From Verrucomicrobiaceae bacterium (GTDB taxonomy: Bacteria; Verrucomicrobiota; Verrucomicrobiia; Verrucomicrobiales; Verrucomicrobiaceae), in the NCBI GenBank assembly GCA_024232965.1, contig JACKQF010000001.1, positions 496,001 through 560,000 on the forward strand: a DNA stretch of 64,000 bases. Reading direction: 5' to 3'. Positions 53,359 to 62,492 of this stretch are shown here, piece by piece. Both the position numbers and the translations under genes were made by a program. Under the pieces are notes generated by a model. The model saw only the letters and a list, made by a program, of their open reading frames with translations, did not search any database and had not been told where the DNA came from. How positions within the stretch are numbered: the first letter of the stretch is position 1; each line of letters starts with the position of its first letter.

Positions 53359-56340
53359 CTACTTGCTCTCTCCCTGCAAAAAGCGTTGGTAGAGCCACGA
53401 TGCGGTCAGTGCGATGACGGCGACTATGAAGAAGGCGGCGATGCGATAGAGTTGGCCGATGCTGGAAAGGTCGTGGAAGAAGACCTTCAGCAACGTGATC
53501 GCCAACAGGCCAATTCCGGCGTACCGAGTGCCAGCTTGGCGTTTCCATAACCCGAGGATGATCAGGCATAGCGCGAAGAGTCCCCAAGCGATGCTGTAGG
53601 TCATGCTGCGCGCGAAATTTCCCCCAAATTCGATGGCGACGTAGCTGTGCCCTTCGGGTGTGAAGGCATCGGCGATTTCGATATTGACCAGGGTAAACAG
53701 GAGGATGCCGACACAACTCCATAGGATGGGAGTGGCTCGGAGTTCGCCGAATTGTTCGTGTTTGGATGGGAGCATTCGGGCTGCAAATGCGAAGGCTGCG
53801 GCGGCGATCAGGTAGGTATAGAGAAACCAGTTCAGTATCGGCGTGCCGCTTCGGGTATGGTATTGGAGGAGATCAAAGTTCAGTGTCAGTCGGATGAAGA
53901 CGACGCTGAGCAATGCGAGGCCGAGCTTTGCCAGTAGGGGATGATCGATTCGGCGCACCAGCCAACACAGCGCTGCTCCTTCCAGCGCCCAACCGAGTGT
54001 CAGTGTTTCGTGGTCGAACTGCGTGGGGAAGATGAAGGTGATGAAAAACAGGGCCGAACCTGCATACCACGCTAGGATGTCCTGGTGCTGTTTCGACTCC
54101 GAACGCTGCGTGGCAAAGTGCAAGCCAATCAGGGCAGGGACGGCATAAAGGGCGGGAATGAGTCCCGGTGGCAGGGTTGGAAAGGCTGACTTGATGGAGT
54201 GGTAGGTGATCGCAAACAGGGGGATGCCAATGGCGGCACCGGTGGCCCAGGGATGAATGGCGACGGCTGCTGCGCGCTTCATTTTCCAGGGGGTGAAGCT
54301 GAAGGTTGCGTGCACTGCCGCATACCATAGCAAGGGGGTCCAGGGGCGACTGCTGTCAAAGCTTGAATCATGCCAGAGGGCAATGACGCCGAGGGCGCTC
54401 ACTGCGGTGACGGGGGCGACGAGTGGAAGTGTGAGCCATTCTGCGAGCCACAGCATTCCCAGAACGAGAAACAGCAGCGTAAGGAACAGCGGCGATGGTT
54501 GATGAAAGTCCATCTGCGTGACCGCATAGGCCAGCAGTCCAAAGGGCATCCACACCGTCGACACGGGGACGACACGTCCGTCCACGTCAACGTCCGCATC
54601 TGCGGCGTTCGTTGGCGCTGGGGAGCCGTTGCGGGTCCAAGCCACGGCGGACCCGATCGTGTGGATCACCGTGAAGAGGAGCAGCAGACCGAGGATGGTC
54701 CCTTGAGAGGGATGGGCATGGGCGATCCAGGTGGCGAGCGCGAGCAGGCTCATGATGGCAGAGCCAAGGATGCCGAGTGGCTGTTTTTGCCAGGCGCACA
54801 GGCCCGTGATCATGGCCGAAAAGAAGAGGACGGAAATCCACAGGGAGGCGGGGAGGTCCGGCCAGTGGAGCGTGAGCGCGCAGAGGGACCCCTGCGCGAT
54901 GAGTGCTGGCCAAGCTGGGATGCGCGGGTCGGTGGGTATTTTGCTGCCGAGCTTCTTTCTCAGCAAAATCAGTCCGACGGGGAGGACTGCGGCGATTGTG
55001 TAGAGAGCCAGTGCGGTGAAGACTCGGTCAGGCGTGAGAGAGTGATGAGTCCACAAGGCGAGGTGGAGGAAAGTCAGAGCATTCGCCACGGCGGCGGCGG
55101 GGATGATTCGTGGCTGAAGCGCTGCTGCGGTCATCACGATGAAGTTGAGAGCAAATAGGAAGGCGTACCCAATCGCGAGATGTTGATCGAAGGCGAGCGA
55201 TGCCTGTTCGTTGAAGCTCCACAAAAACGCTGATGCACTGGTGATTAGCACCGCGATGCCTGGTGACATCGACTCGCCGATTCGTGCCCGTAGGAAGATG
55301 GGGGCGATGAGGAATAAGAGAGGGAAGACAAGATGGACAAGGTAGGGGCCCCATGGCGCGCCATCAAAGTGTGGATGAGTTTGGATCCAGCGAGTGGACC
55401 AACCGAGTTGGTAAATGACGGTTCCGATGGCGCCGAGGATGACGAGGAAATCCCAGCGTTTGCGCATGGTCAACGCGATGAGCCCGGCGTTCAGAGTGGC
55501 GATGTAGGTGAAGAGTGCGAGCGGGCGATCCTGCCCTGAGTTGATCAGGTAGGGTGTCAAAAATCCACCGAGCATGCCGAGCACCGCAATGACGAGCGCA
55601 TCCATTTTGTCTGCCAGGAGAAAGGCCACGGCGGTGATGCAGACCATCATGCCAAAAGTAAAGCCGACGCTGAAAAGTGGTAGGTGGTAAAGGGCATGGG
55701 CGGCGAAGCTGACGCCGTAGGAGACCACAGTGCCCGTGGCGCAAAGGGTGTGGGCTAACACTTGGTACTTTTGGATCTGATGCAGCCGAGTGCCTGCAAT
55801 CAGGAGCCCGATGCCCAGGGCGTATCCACCTGCGACGCGGACAGCTGGCGGGAAAAGGTTTTGCTCAATGGCATACTTCAGAAAGAGAGCGACAGAGATG
55901 AAGAGTAGCAGCCCGCCTGCCCAGGCAAAGAGCTTGATGCCCATGAACATCTCCATGTCGAAGGGGGCGGCCTTGGGTGCCGGAGCGCTCGACGCGCGAG
56001 ACTCGATGGGCATTGGGGGGAGCGGTGGCGGGGTTGTGGGGAGCGGTGGCGGTGGCAGTTTGGTGGCGACGGCTGGCTGGGCCGTAGGTGCTGGTTTAGC
56101 GGTCAAAGCGGCGGGAGGAAGGGGGGGCGGTGCGGGGGCAGCGTAGGGATCGACGAGCTCCTCCGTTTGGCATGGCGTGGCGTGGCCCCTCTGCTGAAGG
56201 TGAGCGATGGCCTTTTGCAATTCATCGATCTTTTTGCGGCATTCCTCAGCCTTGTGCACAGCGCTGGCGGCGTTGATGAACGCACCAATTGGCAGGGCAA
56301 TCACGAGAACGATTGCGATGAAGAAGAAGATTTCAGACAT
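53359..56340 (-). CDS. DUF2339 polytopic membrane protein
   Basis: A 993-residue protein. One N-terminal helix (IFFFIAIVLVIALPIGAFI), a short coiled coil (KAEECRKKIDELQKAIAHLQ) and a Pro/Ala-rich linker (about residues 68-125) lead into a very large membrane domain with well over 20 predicted helices. MGIKLFAWAGGLLLFISVAL and KYAIEQNLFPPAVRVAGGY match the DUF2339 family. Its members are uncharacterised; the linker suggests interaction outside the membrane. ATG start at 56340. It is divergent from a LysR regulator, with a ~120-bp shared intergenic region, so the regulator may control it. Confidence 0.88.
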   Translation of the reverse strand: MSEIFFFIAIVLVIALPIGAFINAASAVHKAEECRKKIDELQKAIAHLQQRGHATPCQTEELVDPYAAPAPPPLPPAALTAKPAPTAQPAVATKLPPPPLPTTPPPLPPMPIESRASSAPAPKAAPFDMEMFMGIKLFAWAGGLLLFISVALFLKYAIEQNLFPPAVRVAGGYALGIGLLIAGTRLHQIQKYQVLAHTLCATGTVVSYGVSFAAHALYHLPLFSVGFTFGMMVCITAVAFLLADKMDALVIAVLGMLGGFLTPYLINSGQDRPLALFTYIATLNAGLIALTMRKRWDFLVILGAIGTVIYQLGWSTRWIQTHPHFDGAPWGPYLVHLVFPLLFLIAPIFLRARIGESMSPGIAVLITSASAFLWSFNEQASLAFDQHLAIGYAFLFALNFIVMTAAALQPRIIPAAAVANALTFLHLALWTHHSLTPDRVFTALALYTIAAVLPVGLILLRKKLGSKIPTDPRIPAWPALIAQGSLCALTLHWPDLPASLWISVLFFSAMITGLCAWQKQPLGILGSAIMSLLALATWIAHAHPSQGTILGLLLLFTVIHTIGSAVAWTRNGSPAPTNAADADVDVDGRVVPVSTVWMPFGLLAYAVTQMDFHQPSPLFLTLLFLVLGMLWLAEWLTLPLVAPVTAVSALGVIALWHDSSFDSSRPWTPLLWYAAVHATFSFTPWKMKRAAAVAIHPWATGAAIGIPLFAITYHSIKSAFPTLPPGLIPALYAVPALIGLHFATQRSESKQHQDILAWYAGSALFFITFIFPTQFDHETLTLGWALEGAALCWLVRRIDHPLLAKLGLALLSVVFIRLTLNFDLLQYHTRSGTPILNWFLYTYLIAAAAFAFAARMLPSKHEQFGELRATPILWSCVGILLFTLVNIEIADAFTPEGHSYVAIEFGGNFARSMTYSIAWGLFALCLIILGLWKRQAGTRYAGIGLLAITLLKVFFHDLSSIGQLYRIAAFFIVAVIALTASWLYQRFLQGESK

Positions 56341-56462
56341 GGGGGTGGGGCTGTAAGTCGGGGAAGCCGTGATCAGACTAACAGGCCACGTTTCAAATGG
56401 CGAATTGATAGATTTGGGGTGCCTATCGATGGGATCGATGATTGAATACGGGTGCTGATACT

Positions 56463-57332
56463 ATGAATGTCCATCACCTCGAACTCTTCTATTACGTGGC
56501 CAAGCACGGCGGAGTGAGCGCTGCAGCGCGTCACATGCCCTACGGAATTCAGCAGCCAGCGATCAGTGCGCAGGTCTTGCAGTTGGAGGATAGTCTGGGC
56601 GTGACACTGTTTCAGCGCAGGCCATTTGAGCTGACTCGCGAGGGGCGGCGGTTGTTTGAGTGCGTGGAGCCGTTTTTTGCGAAGCTGCCAGATCTGGCCT
56701 TGGAATTGCGCGGGGGCACGGACAATCGCCTGCGAATCGCGACGCCTGAGTTGGTGCAGAGAGACTATCTCCCGGTGCTTTTTAGCCGGATGAGAAAACG
56801 GGTCAAAGGCTTCCACTTTACCCTGTCTGCTGGGCGGATGGACCAGGTGGCAGCGCAACTGCGCACCGGCGAGATCGACGTTGGGATGGCGACTTTGATG
56901 GGTCGTGTGCCGGAGGGATTGCGTTCGCGGACGATGCTGTCGCTTCAAATGGTGATCGTGGTGCCAGAAAAAAGTCGTTTCCGCACGCAGGCGGATGTCT
57001 TTGATCGGGATCGTGTGGCGGAGCCATTGATCTCGCTGCCGTCTCCTGAGCCGATGTGCCGCTTGTTCCAAGACGAACTGCGCCGCAAGAAGGTGGACTG
57101 GTTTACGAGTCTGGAGGTTTCGAGCCTGGACTTGGTGGATCGATATGTGGCCAGCGGTTTCGGCCTGGGGTTGAGCCTGAGGCTCCCTGGAGCGACGCCC
57201 GGCAAGGGCGTACGGAATATCCCCCTGGATTTTCCGGAGGTGGAATTCGCTGCCCTCTGGGTAGGTAGGCTGACACCGTTGGCGGAGATCTTTTTGGAGG
57301 AAGCTGCCGAGGTGGTGGCGGAGAGCGTTTGA
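56463..57332 (+). CDS. LysR-type transcriptional regulator
   Basis: From ATG 56463 the product has 289 residues; the longer frame to 56442 adds seven unlikely residues. The N-terminal winged helix-turn-helix shows HHLELFYYVAKHGGVSAAAR, IQQPAISAQVLQLEDSLGVT and LFQRRPFELTREGRRL, the standard LysR pattern. The C-terminal effector domain follows (LRIATPELVQRDYLPVLFSR...). It is divergent from the DUF2339 gene, the usual arrangement for LysR regulators and their target, so regulation of that gene is a reasonable inference. The effector is unknown. Confidence 0.9.
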   Translation: MNVHHLELFYYVAKHGGVSAAARHMPYGIQQPAISAQVLQLEDSLGVTLFQRRPFELTREGRRLFECVEPFFAKLPDLALELRGGTDNRLRIATPELVQRDYLPVLFSRMRKRVKGFHFTLSAGRMDQVAAQLRTGEIDVGMATLMGRVPEGLRSRTMLSLQMVIVVPEKSRFRTQADVFDRDRVAEPLISLPSPEPMCRLFQDELRRKKVDWFTSLEVSSLDLVDRYVASGFGLGLSLRLPGATPGKGVRNIPLDFPEVEFAALWVGRLTPLAEIFLEEAAEVVAESV

Positions 57333-57340
57333 CGAAGGAG

Positions 57341-57510
57341 CGAGTCCGAGGTGACGGCAAGAAATTCCTGGCGGCGAGGGGGAGACTCCGAGGTGGCGGG
57401 ACGAAATTCCTGGCGGCGAGGGGGAGACCCCGGTGTGGCGGCAAGAAATTCCTGGTGGCGTGGAGGAGACTCCGGGATGGCGGGACGAAATTCCTGGTGG
57501 CGAGGGGGAC
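57341..57510. repeat. 42-bp tandem repeat (four copies, 84-bp higher order)
   Basis: Directly after the LysR gene, a unit containing GAAATTCCTGG and GGCGAGGGGGAGACTCC recurs about four times at a period of 42 bp. Units 1 and 3 carry GGCAAGAAATTCC, units 2 and 4 GGGACGAAATTCC, so the real repeat may be 84 bp doubled. The period is a multiple of three; the plus strand can be read as repeated RNSW(R/W)RGGD units, but no proper gene follows. It ends about 10 bp before the stop of the convergent FG-GAP-like gene. Confidence 0.85.
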
Positions 57511-57521
57511 TCGGGTCGGGG

Positions 57522-60215
57522 CTAGTTAGCGAAGCCTTTCAGGATCTGGCGCACGCGGTTGTCGAATTCGACGATGAAGGCGAAGTAGCCGCTGTAGGTG
57601 ATCGCGCGGCTGCGACCTGTGCCGCCTGCGCCGGAGGGGGTGATGTTGGTGAGGGGTAGCGAGAGGGATTTGATCTTGCTGGGCTGGTTGTCGAAGACTT
57701 GGCCTTTCCGGAGGCGCAGGAAGGGGCGGCGGAGGGCGGCCAGATTGGTGGTGTTTCCCTGGAGCAGATTGCCAACGTAGAGGGCGAGATTGTCGCTGGC
57801 CGTCGCGCCAGACAAGGTGGCGGTGAGAGCGTAGCGGGAGGAGGTTGGCTCCACTTCAACGCGGGTGATCACGCCGATTTTGGCATCGGGGCAGCCTGGG
57901 GCGGGATCGCCTTCGCGGATGAGAAGGTTAAAGGTGCCATCAGTCTGCCAAAGCAGGAGGGCCTGATCGTTGTTGGCATTGACGCCGGGGCCACTGAGCC
58001 TGACGAGGGCCAGCACTTGGTCGAAGGGCAGGTCATCGCCAGTCGCCCAAAATTGAATGAATCGAGCAATCTTGAGGCCCGTTGGGTTGTCGAGGACTTG
58101 CCCCTTGCGTAGGACAAGGCGGCGGATGCCGGTGCCGTCATAGCGCCATAGGCCCTCATTGTTGGCGGCAGTGGTCGCCCCTCCGATACGCAATCCGGCT
58201 CGGTAGACGACCCCGCAGGAGGGGCCTACGCTGTCGGCGGTCTCGCCAATGAAACTGGAGTAGCGGGCATTCGGCAGGGCACCGCCGCTTTCGTTGACGG
58301 CGATGTCGTCCCTGCGGGCGACCAGTTGCTCCGCAGCGCCACGGGCGCGGCGGAAGATCGCGGCATTGGAGAAGGTGGAGAAATTGGCACCGACCAGCGC
58401 GGTGCTGTAAACGTGCTGCTGGGTGGCGTAGCAGAGCCGTGGGGTGAACTGGCCAAGGTTGCCTGCTGGGAGCGGGGCGATCGTGGCGTCGCCTTCGCGT
58501 TTCGCCTCGATAGAAGTCCCGACGGTGCTGACCCATAGGCCGGAGTCGTTCGTGGCATTCGTGCCTGCGCCCGTCCGCAGGGTGCAGATGGCGGCGCAAC
58601 GTTGGCCGCCGACAAGGTCGTTGGTGACGAATTCCGGCACGCTCTTGAGTATGGCTCCGATGAAGATGGGAATGCCGGTCCCGGTGCGCAGGAGGTAACC
58701 GCTGGCGGTGGATGATTGATACCAGATCGCCTGATTGTTGGTGCCGTTCACGCCCCTGCCAGTCAGGGTGGCCGCGCCAATGACGAGGTTTTTGTCATTG
58801 CTGGTGATGCGGGAGATGGCGCCGTAGATGATGTCCGTGTCGAAGGTTTGGCGACTCTTTACCAACAGCTCCTGATTGCCCAGGGTGTCCATGTCTGCAA
58901 AGGCGGCGGTGTCGCGATTGCGATTGGCGCCCGCGCCGGTGAGGGCGGCATTGAAGAGGACGACGCCGCCGTCATTGATGAATGCTTCTCGGATAGTGCC
59001 ATAATTGATGTCCGGCGCGCCGGGGGCAAAGGTGCCCTGTGTGACGGCGGGGTTGTAGTTCAGGGGCCGGAGGATGGGCTGGATGAGGTGAGCGGCCCCT
59101 GCATTGGCGTCCTGCACACTGTCATTCGGTGCGCTGGCCAGGAGGGTGTTGCCGTCGAGGGCGATGGCATGCCCAAATCGCTGCGGGTTCGGGTCGCCAT
59201 TGGGGGGAACAATGGTCTCCAGGAAGGCACCGCTGATGGCGTTGTAAAGATGCACGACGCCCAGTCCCACGCCAAAATCGCTAACGGCCATGATTGGACC
59301 GTAAACGGCAACGGCGGAGCCAAATGTCACGGAAGAGCCACCCCGGGTGATGGCGAAGGCGGTGTCGCGGAAAAGGTCGTGTCCCCATGCCTGAGACGTC
59401 AGCAGAGTGCCAATGATGACGCGCCCTTGATGCATGGCGATCGATGAACCGAAGTAGTCGTTGGGGGCCCAACTGACGGGCTGATACTTTTTGATGAGCG
59501 TTTGTGCAGCGGCGTCGAAGAAGTAGACGGCTCCTTTGTTTGCATTCGCGCCGTCCGCACCGGCGGCAATGATGTTGCCTTCGAGAGCCAGACCGCGGCC
59601 AAAGAAGTAGTTTGGGCCGCCATCGAAGGCGAGGATCTTGGCAATCTGCGCGCCGGTGCTGACATTGAAGAGGTAGATGGCACCGCGGTTGCCATTTTGG
59701 CTGGGTGCTGAGACGATGGCGAGGTCGCGGGAAAGGGCGACGCTGGTGCCAAAAGCATCGGGAGCGGCACCGTCATCAGCGGTGAGGGTGCGGAGCAAGC
59801 GGCCTGTGCCGAGGTGGAAGAGGTAGGCGGCACCGCGGCTGGCGGCGGTGCCGTAGGATCCGACGAGCGCGAGATCGCCACTGACCGCGACGGCACACCC
59901 AAAACGCTGGGTCGGGGCGGGCGCACCGGGAGGCAGGAGTTTGCGAACAAAGGCGCGGCTGGATGCGCTAAAGACCTGCACCGCACCTTCGTTGGCTTCG
60001 CCCCGATCAGCGGCGGCGCTGGCACCAAGGACGACCCATTTGGGTGAGAGTGCGGCGGAGTTGATGTCATTCCCCAAAAGGTAAGACGCCGGAGGGCGAG
60101 ACCATTTGCCAAAAAGCTTCTGCGCCGTGCGGTCGATGGCGGGGGATGGCGTGGCAAGGAGCGACGCGAGCAGGGCGATCATTGCGGCGAGGCGAAAGGG
60201 CAGGGGGGAAGTCAT
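57522..60215 (-). CDS. Large secreted FG-GAP-like beta-propeller protein
   Basis: An 897-residue protein with a signal peptide (RLAAMIALLASLLATPSPA). Residues ~40-375 are successive ~55-residue blades of the FG-GAP type, e.g. RFGCAVAVSGDLALVGSYGT, AFGTSVALSRDLAIVSAPSQ, RFGHAIALDGNTLLASAPND, as in integrin-like propellers. The remainder consists of longer repeats (YGTIREAFINDGGVVLFNAA, NNQAIWYQSS, NNEGLWRYDG, NNDQALLLWQ), each reading like another propeller. No enzymatic motif is seen; a surface or extracellular binding role is inferred. ATG start at 60215. The gene stands alone, between the convergent LysR gene and divergent ligA. Confidence 0.75.
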   Translation of the reverse strand: MTSPLPFRLAAMIALLASLLATPSPAIDRTAQKLFGKWSRPPASYLLGNDINSAALSPKWVVLGASAAADRGEANEGAVQVFSASSRAFVRKLLPPGAPAPTQRFGCAVAVSGDLALVGSYGTAASRGAAYLFHLGTGRLLRTLTADDGAAPDAFGTSVALSRDLAIVSAPSQNGNRGAIYLFNVSTGAQIAKILAFDGGPNYFFGRGLALEGNIIAAGADGANANKGAVYFFDAAAQTLIKKYQPVSWAPNDYFGSSIAMHQGRVIIGTLLTSQAWGHDLFRDTAFAITRGGSSVTFGSAVAVYGPIMAVSDFGVGLGVVHLYNAISGAFLETIVPPNGDPNPQRFGHAIALDGNTLLASAPNDSVQDANAGAAHLIQPILRPLNYNPAVTQGTFAPGAPDINYGTIREAFINDGGVVLFNAALTGAGANRNRDTAAFADMDTLGNQELLVKSRQTFDTDIIYGAISRITSNDKNLVIGAATLTGRGVNGTNNQAIWYQSSTASGYLLRTGTGIPIFIGAILKSVPEFVTNDLVGGQRCAAICTLRTGAGTNATNDSGLWVSTVGTSIEAKREGDATIAPLPAGNLGQFTPRLCYATQQHVYSTALVGANFSTFSNAAIFRRARGAAEQLVARRDDIAVNESGGALPNARYSSFIGETADSVGPSCGVVYRAGLRIGGATTAANNEGLWRYDGTGIRRLVLRKGQVLDNPTGLKIARFIQFWATGDDLPFDQVLALVRLSGPGVNANNDQALLLWQTDGTFNLLIREGDPAPGCPDAKIGVITRVEVEPTSSRYALTATLSGATASDNLALYVGNLLQGNTTNLAALRRPFLRLRKGQVFDNQPSKIKSLSLPLTNITPSGAGGTGRSRAITYSGYFAFIVEFDNRVRQILKGFAN

Positions 60216-60399
60216 TGCGTTAGAGGGGAGAAGAGTTGAATTGAACCACTAGCTAGGAATCCGACGCCAGCGTTGGCGCGGATGATAGCCCGAGGAGATA
60301 GGTTTTGCCAACCGTCAGTTCCTCGGCGTCGAAGGGCGGACTTGGGTTTCCTCAAGCAATTCGGTAAGGGTCTTGCATGGCCTCGGGGTTTGGTCTTGA

Positions 60400-62406
60400 A
60401 TGCGCGCCATGGAATTTGCCGCCGCCGCTGAACGTGCCAATGAGCTCCGCCGGGAGCTCAACTACCACAACCGCCTCTACTACGTGGAAGCGCGGTCGGA
60501 GATCTCTGACCAGGAGTTCGATGCGAAGCTGCGGGAACTCCAGGCCATCGAGGCGGAGCATCCTTCGCTGCTGACAGCGGATTCACCCACGCAGCGGGTG
60601 GGTGGTGCGCCGATTGAGGGCTTCACGCAGATCCGTCATGCGGTGCCAATGATGAGTCTGGACAACACCTATTCCGAGCAGGAGTTGGTGGCGTTTTTTG
60701 CACGGCTGCAAAAGGGGCTGGGGCGCGAAAAGGTGCGCTGTGTCGTAGAACCGAAGGTGGATGGCGTGGCCATCACGGTACGGTATGAAAATGGCGCGCT
60801 GAAGCACGGGGCGACCCGTGGCGATGGCCAGATGGGCGATGACGTGACGGTGAACTTGCGCACGATCAAATCGGTCCCGCTGCGACTACCGACGGAGGGA
60901 CCGCAGACCTTTGAGGTGCGTGGGGAGGTGTTCATGCCCAAGGCGGGATTTGCGAAGCTGAATGAGGAGCGCGATGAGGCCGGCGAGGCGCGCTTTGCCA
61001 ATCCCCGCAATGCGACGGCGGGCACGCTGAAGCAGTTGGATTCCCGCATCGTGGCGAAGCGGCCGCTGGACATTGTTTTTTACGGTCTGGCGGATGCCGC
61101 CGGTGCCGATGTGCCGACGCAATCCGCCGTCTACGAGCTGCTGGCTCGCGCGGGGCTGCGCAAGGCGGACATTGTCTGGCATGCGGATTCGGTGGAGGAT
61201 CTGTTGAAGGCAATCCGGGAACTGGATGAGCGCCGCAAGACCTTGCCGTACGAGACCGATGGCGCGGTGATCAAGGTGGATAGCTTTGCGGATCAGCGCG
61301 ACTTGGGCGCGACCAGCAAATCTCCGCGCTGGGCGATCGCCTACAAGTATCAGCCGGAGCAGGCAGAAACCAAGCTGCTGGCGGTGGACATCCAGGTCGG
61401 TCGCACCGGGGCGCTGACACCCGTCGCGCGGCTGACGCCCGTGTTTTTGAGTGGCTCCACGGTGTCGAATGCGACACTGCACAACTTTGAAGAGATCGAG
61501 CGCAAGGACATCCGCGTCGGAGACACCGTGGTGATCGAAAAGGCCGGCGAGATCATTCCGGCGGTGGTGGTGGTGAAGAAGGAGCTGAGGAACGGCTCGG
61601 AAACGACCATCGTCAGGCCGACTTGCTGTCCGGTCTGTGGCAGTGGGGTGCGGCAGGATGAGGAGCAAGTGGCGATCCGCTGCACGAACTTTGAGTGTCC
61701 AGAGCAGGTGAAGCGTCGCATCGAGCACTTCGTGGCGCGAGGGGCCATGGACATTCGCGGGCTCGGGGAGCAGGTGGTGGGGCAGCTGGTGGATCTGAAA
61801 TTGATCAAGGATCCGGCGGACTTGTATGACCTGAACGAATTGTTGCTGGCACGCCTAGAGAGGCAGGGGACAAAGAGCATCGACAACATGCTGAAGGCGA
61901 TCGCGGAAAGCAAAAGCCAAGCTCCATGGCGGTTGGTTTTTGGTTTGGGGATTCTGCACGTCGGGGCCTTTTCGGCGCGGTCGCTGATGGATCACTTTGG
62001 GTCCATCGATGCGCTGGCTGCGGCGAGCGTGGAGGATCTGCTACGTTGCGAGGACATTGGCGGCATCGTCGCCACCAGCATTCACGATTGGTTCCGCGAC
62101 GAGCGGAACGTCCTCATCCTAGACCGGCTGCGGACGGCCGGATTGAGCTTCGCGCAAGCGGGAGTCGAGGCGGCGTCCGATAAATTGGCGGGAACCACTT
62201 GGGTCATTACCGGAACGCTGAGCATGCCACGCGAGGAGATCGCTGATTTGATCCGATCCCATGGCGGCAAAGTGTCCGGCAGCGTAAGTGGCAAAACCAG
62301 CTACGTGCTGGCCGGAACGGACGCGGGAAGTAAGCTGGACAAGGCGACCAAGCTGGGAGTGAAGGTGGTGGATGAGGCGACCTTGGCGGAGCTCCTGGGT
62401 GAGTGA
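60400..62406 (+). CDS. ligA: NAD-dependent DNA ligase
   Basis: A 668-residue protein of normal LigA length. Adenylation motif VEPKVDGVA carries the nucleotidyl Lys119. Following motifs include RGDGQMGDDVT, EVRGEVFMP and YETDGAVIKVD. The zinc finger is CCPVCGSGVRQDEE...CTNFECPEQ, then helix-hairpin-helix repeats and a C-terminal BRCT domain (WVITGTLSMPREEIADLIRS). It seals nicks in replication and repair. ATG start at 60400; a second Met lies at 60409. No ribosome-binding site is evident. The gene is divergent from the FG-GAP protein and is followed after 86 bp by a PSD1-type gene. Confidence 0.97.
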   Translation: MRAMEFAAAAERANELRRELNYHNRLYYVEARSEISDQEFDAKLRELQAIEAEHPSLLTADSPTQRVGGAPIEGFTQIRHAVPMMSLDNTYSEQELVAFFARLQKGLGREKVRCVVEPKVDGVAITVRYENGALKHGATRGDGQMGDDVTVNLRTIKSVPLRLPTEGPQTFEVRGEVFMPKAGFAKLNEERDEAGEARFANPRNATAGTLKQLDSRIVAKRPLDIVFYGLADAAGADVPTQSAVYELLARAGLRKADIVWHADSVEDLLKAIRELDERRKTLPYETDGAVIKVDSFADQRDLGATSKSPRWAIAYKYQPEQAETKLLAVDIQVGRTGALTPVARLTPVFLSGSTVSNATLHNFEEIERKDIRVGDTVVIEKAGEIIPAVVVVKKELRNGSETTIVRPTCCPVCGSGVRQDEEQVAIRCTNFECPEQVKRRIEHFVARGAMDIRGLGEQVVGQLVDLKLIKDPADLYDLNELLLARLERQGTKSIDNMLKAIAESKSQAPWRLVFGLGILHVGAFSARSLMDHFGSIDALAAASVEDLLRCEDIGGIVATSIHDWFRDERNVLILDRLRTAGLSFAQAGVEAASDKLAGTTWVITGTLSMPREEIADLIRSHGGKVSGSVSGKTSYVLAGTDAGSKLDKATKLGVKVVDEATLAELLGE

Positions 62407-62492
62407 TCGTTGATTTTTCAGGGATTTCTTGAAAAACGGCGCGATTGATGTCTGTTCCGACACGATCCCGGTTTCGTTGTCGGCTCTGGCTT

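Noticed and set aside
54370..55158. 262-codon plus-strand frame inside the DUF2339 gene
   Set aside because: Lies wholly within a gene full of predicted membrane helices; the opposite frame is charged, low in complexity and has no features of a protein.
57351..57659. Plus-strand frame through the 42-bp repeats (RNSWRRGGD units)
   Set aside because: It has no ribosome-binding site, and its second half runs antisense through the end of the FG-GAP-like gene. I list the DNA as a repeat instead.
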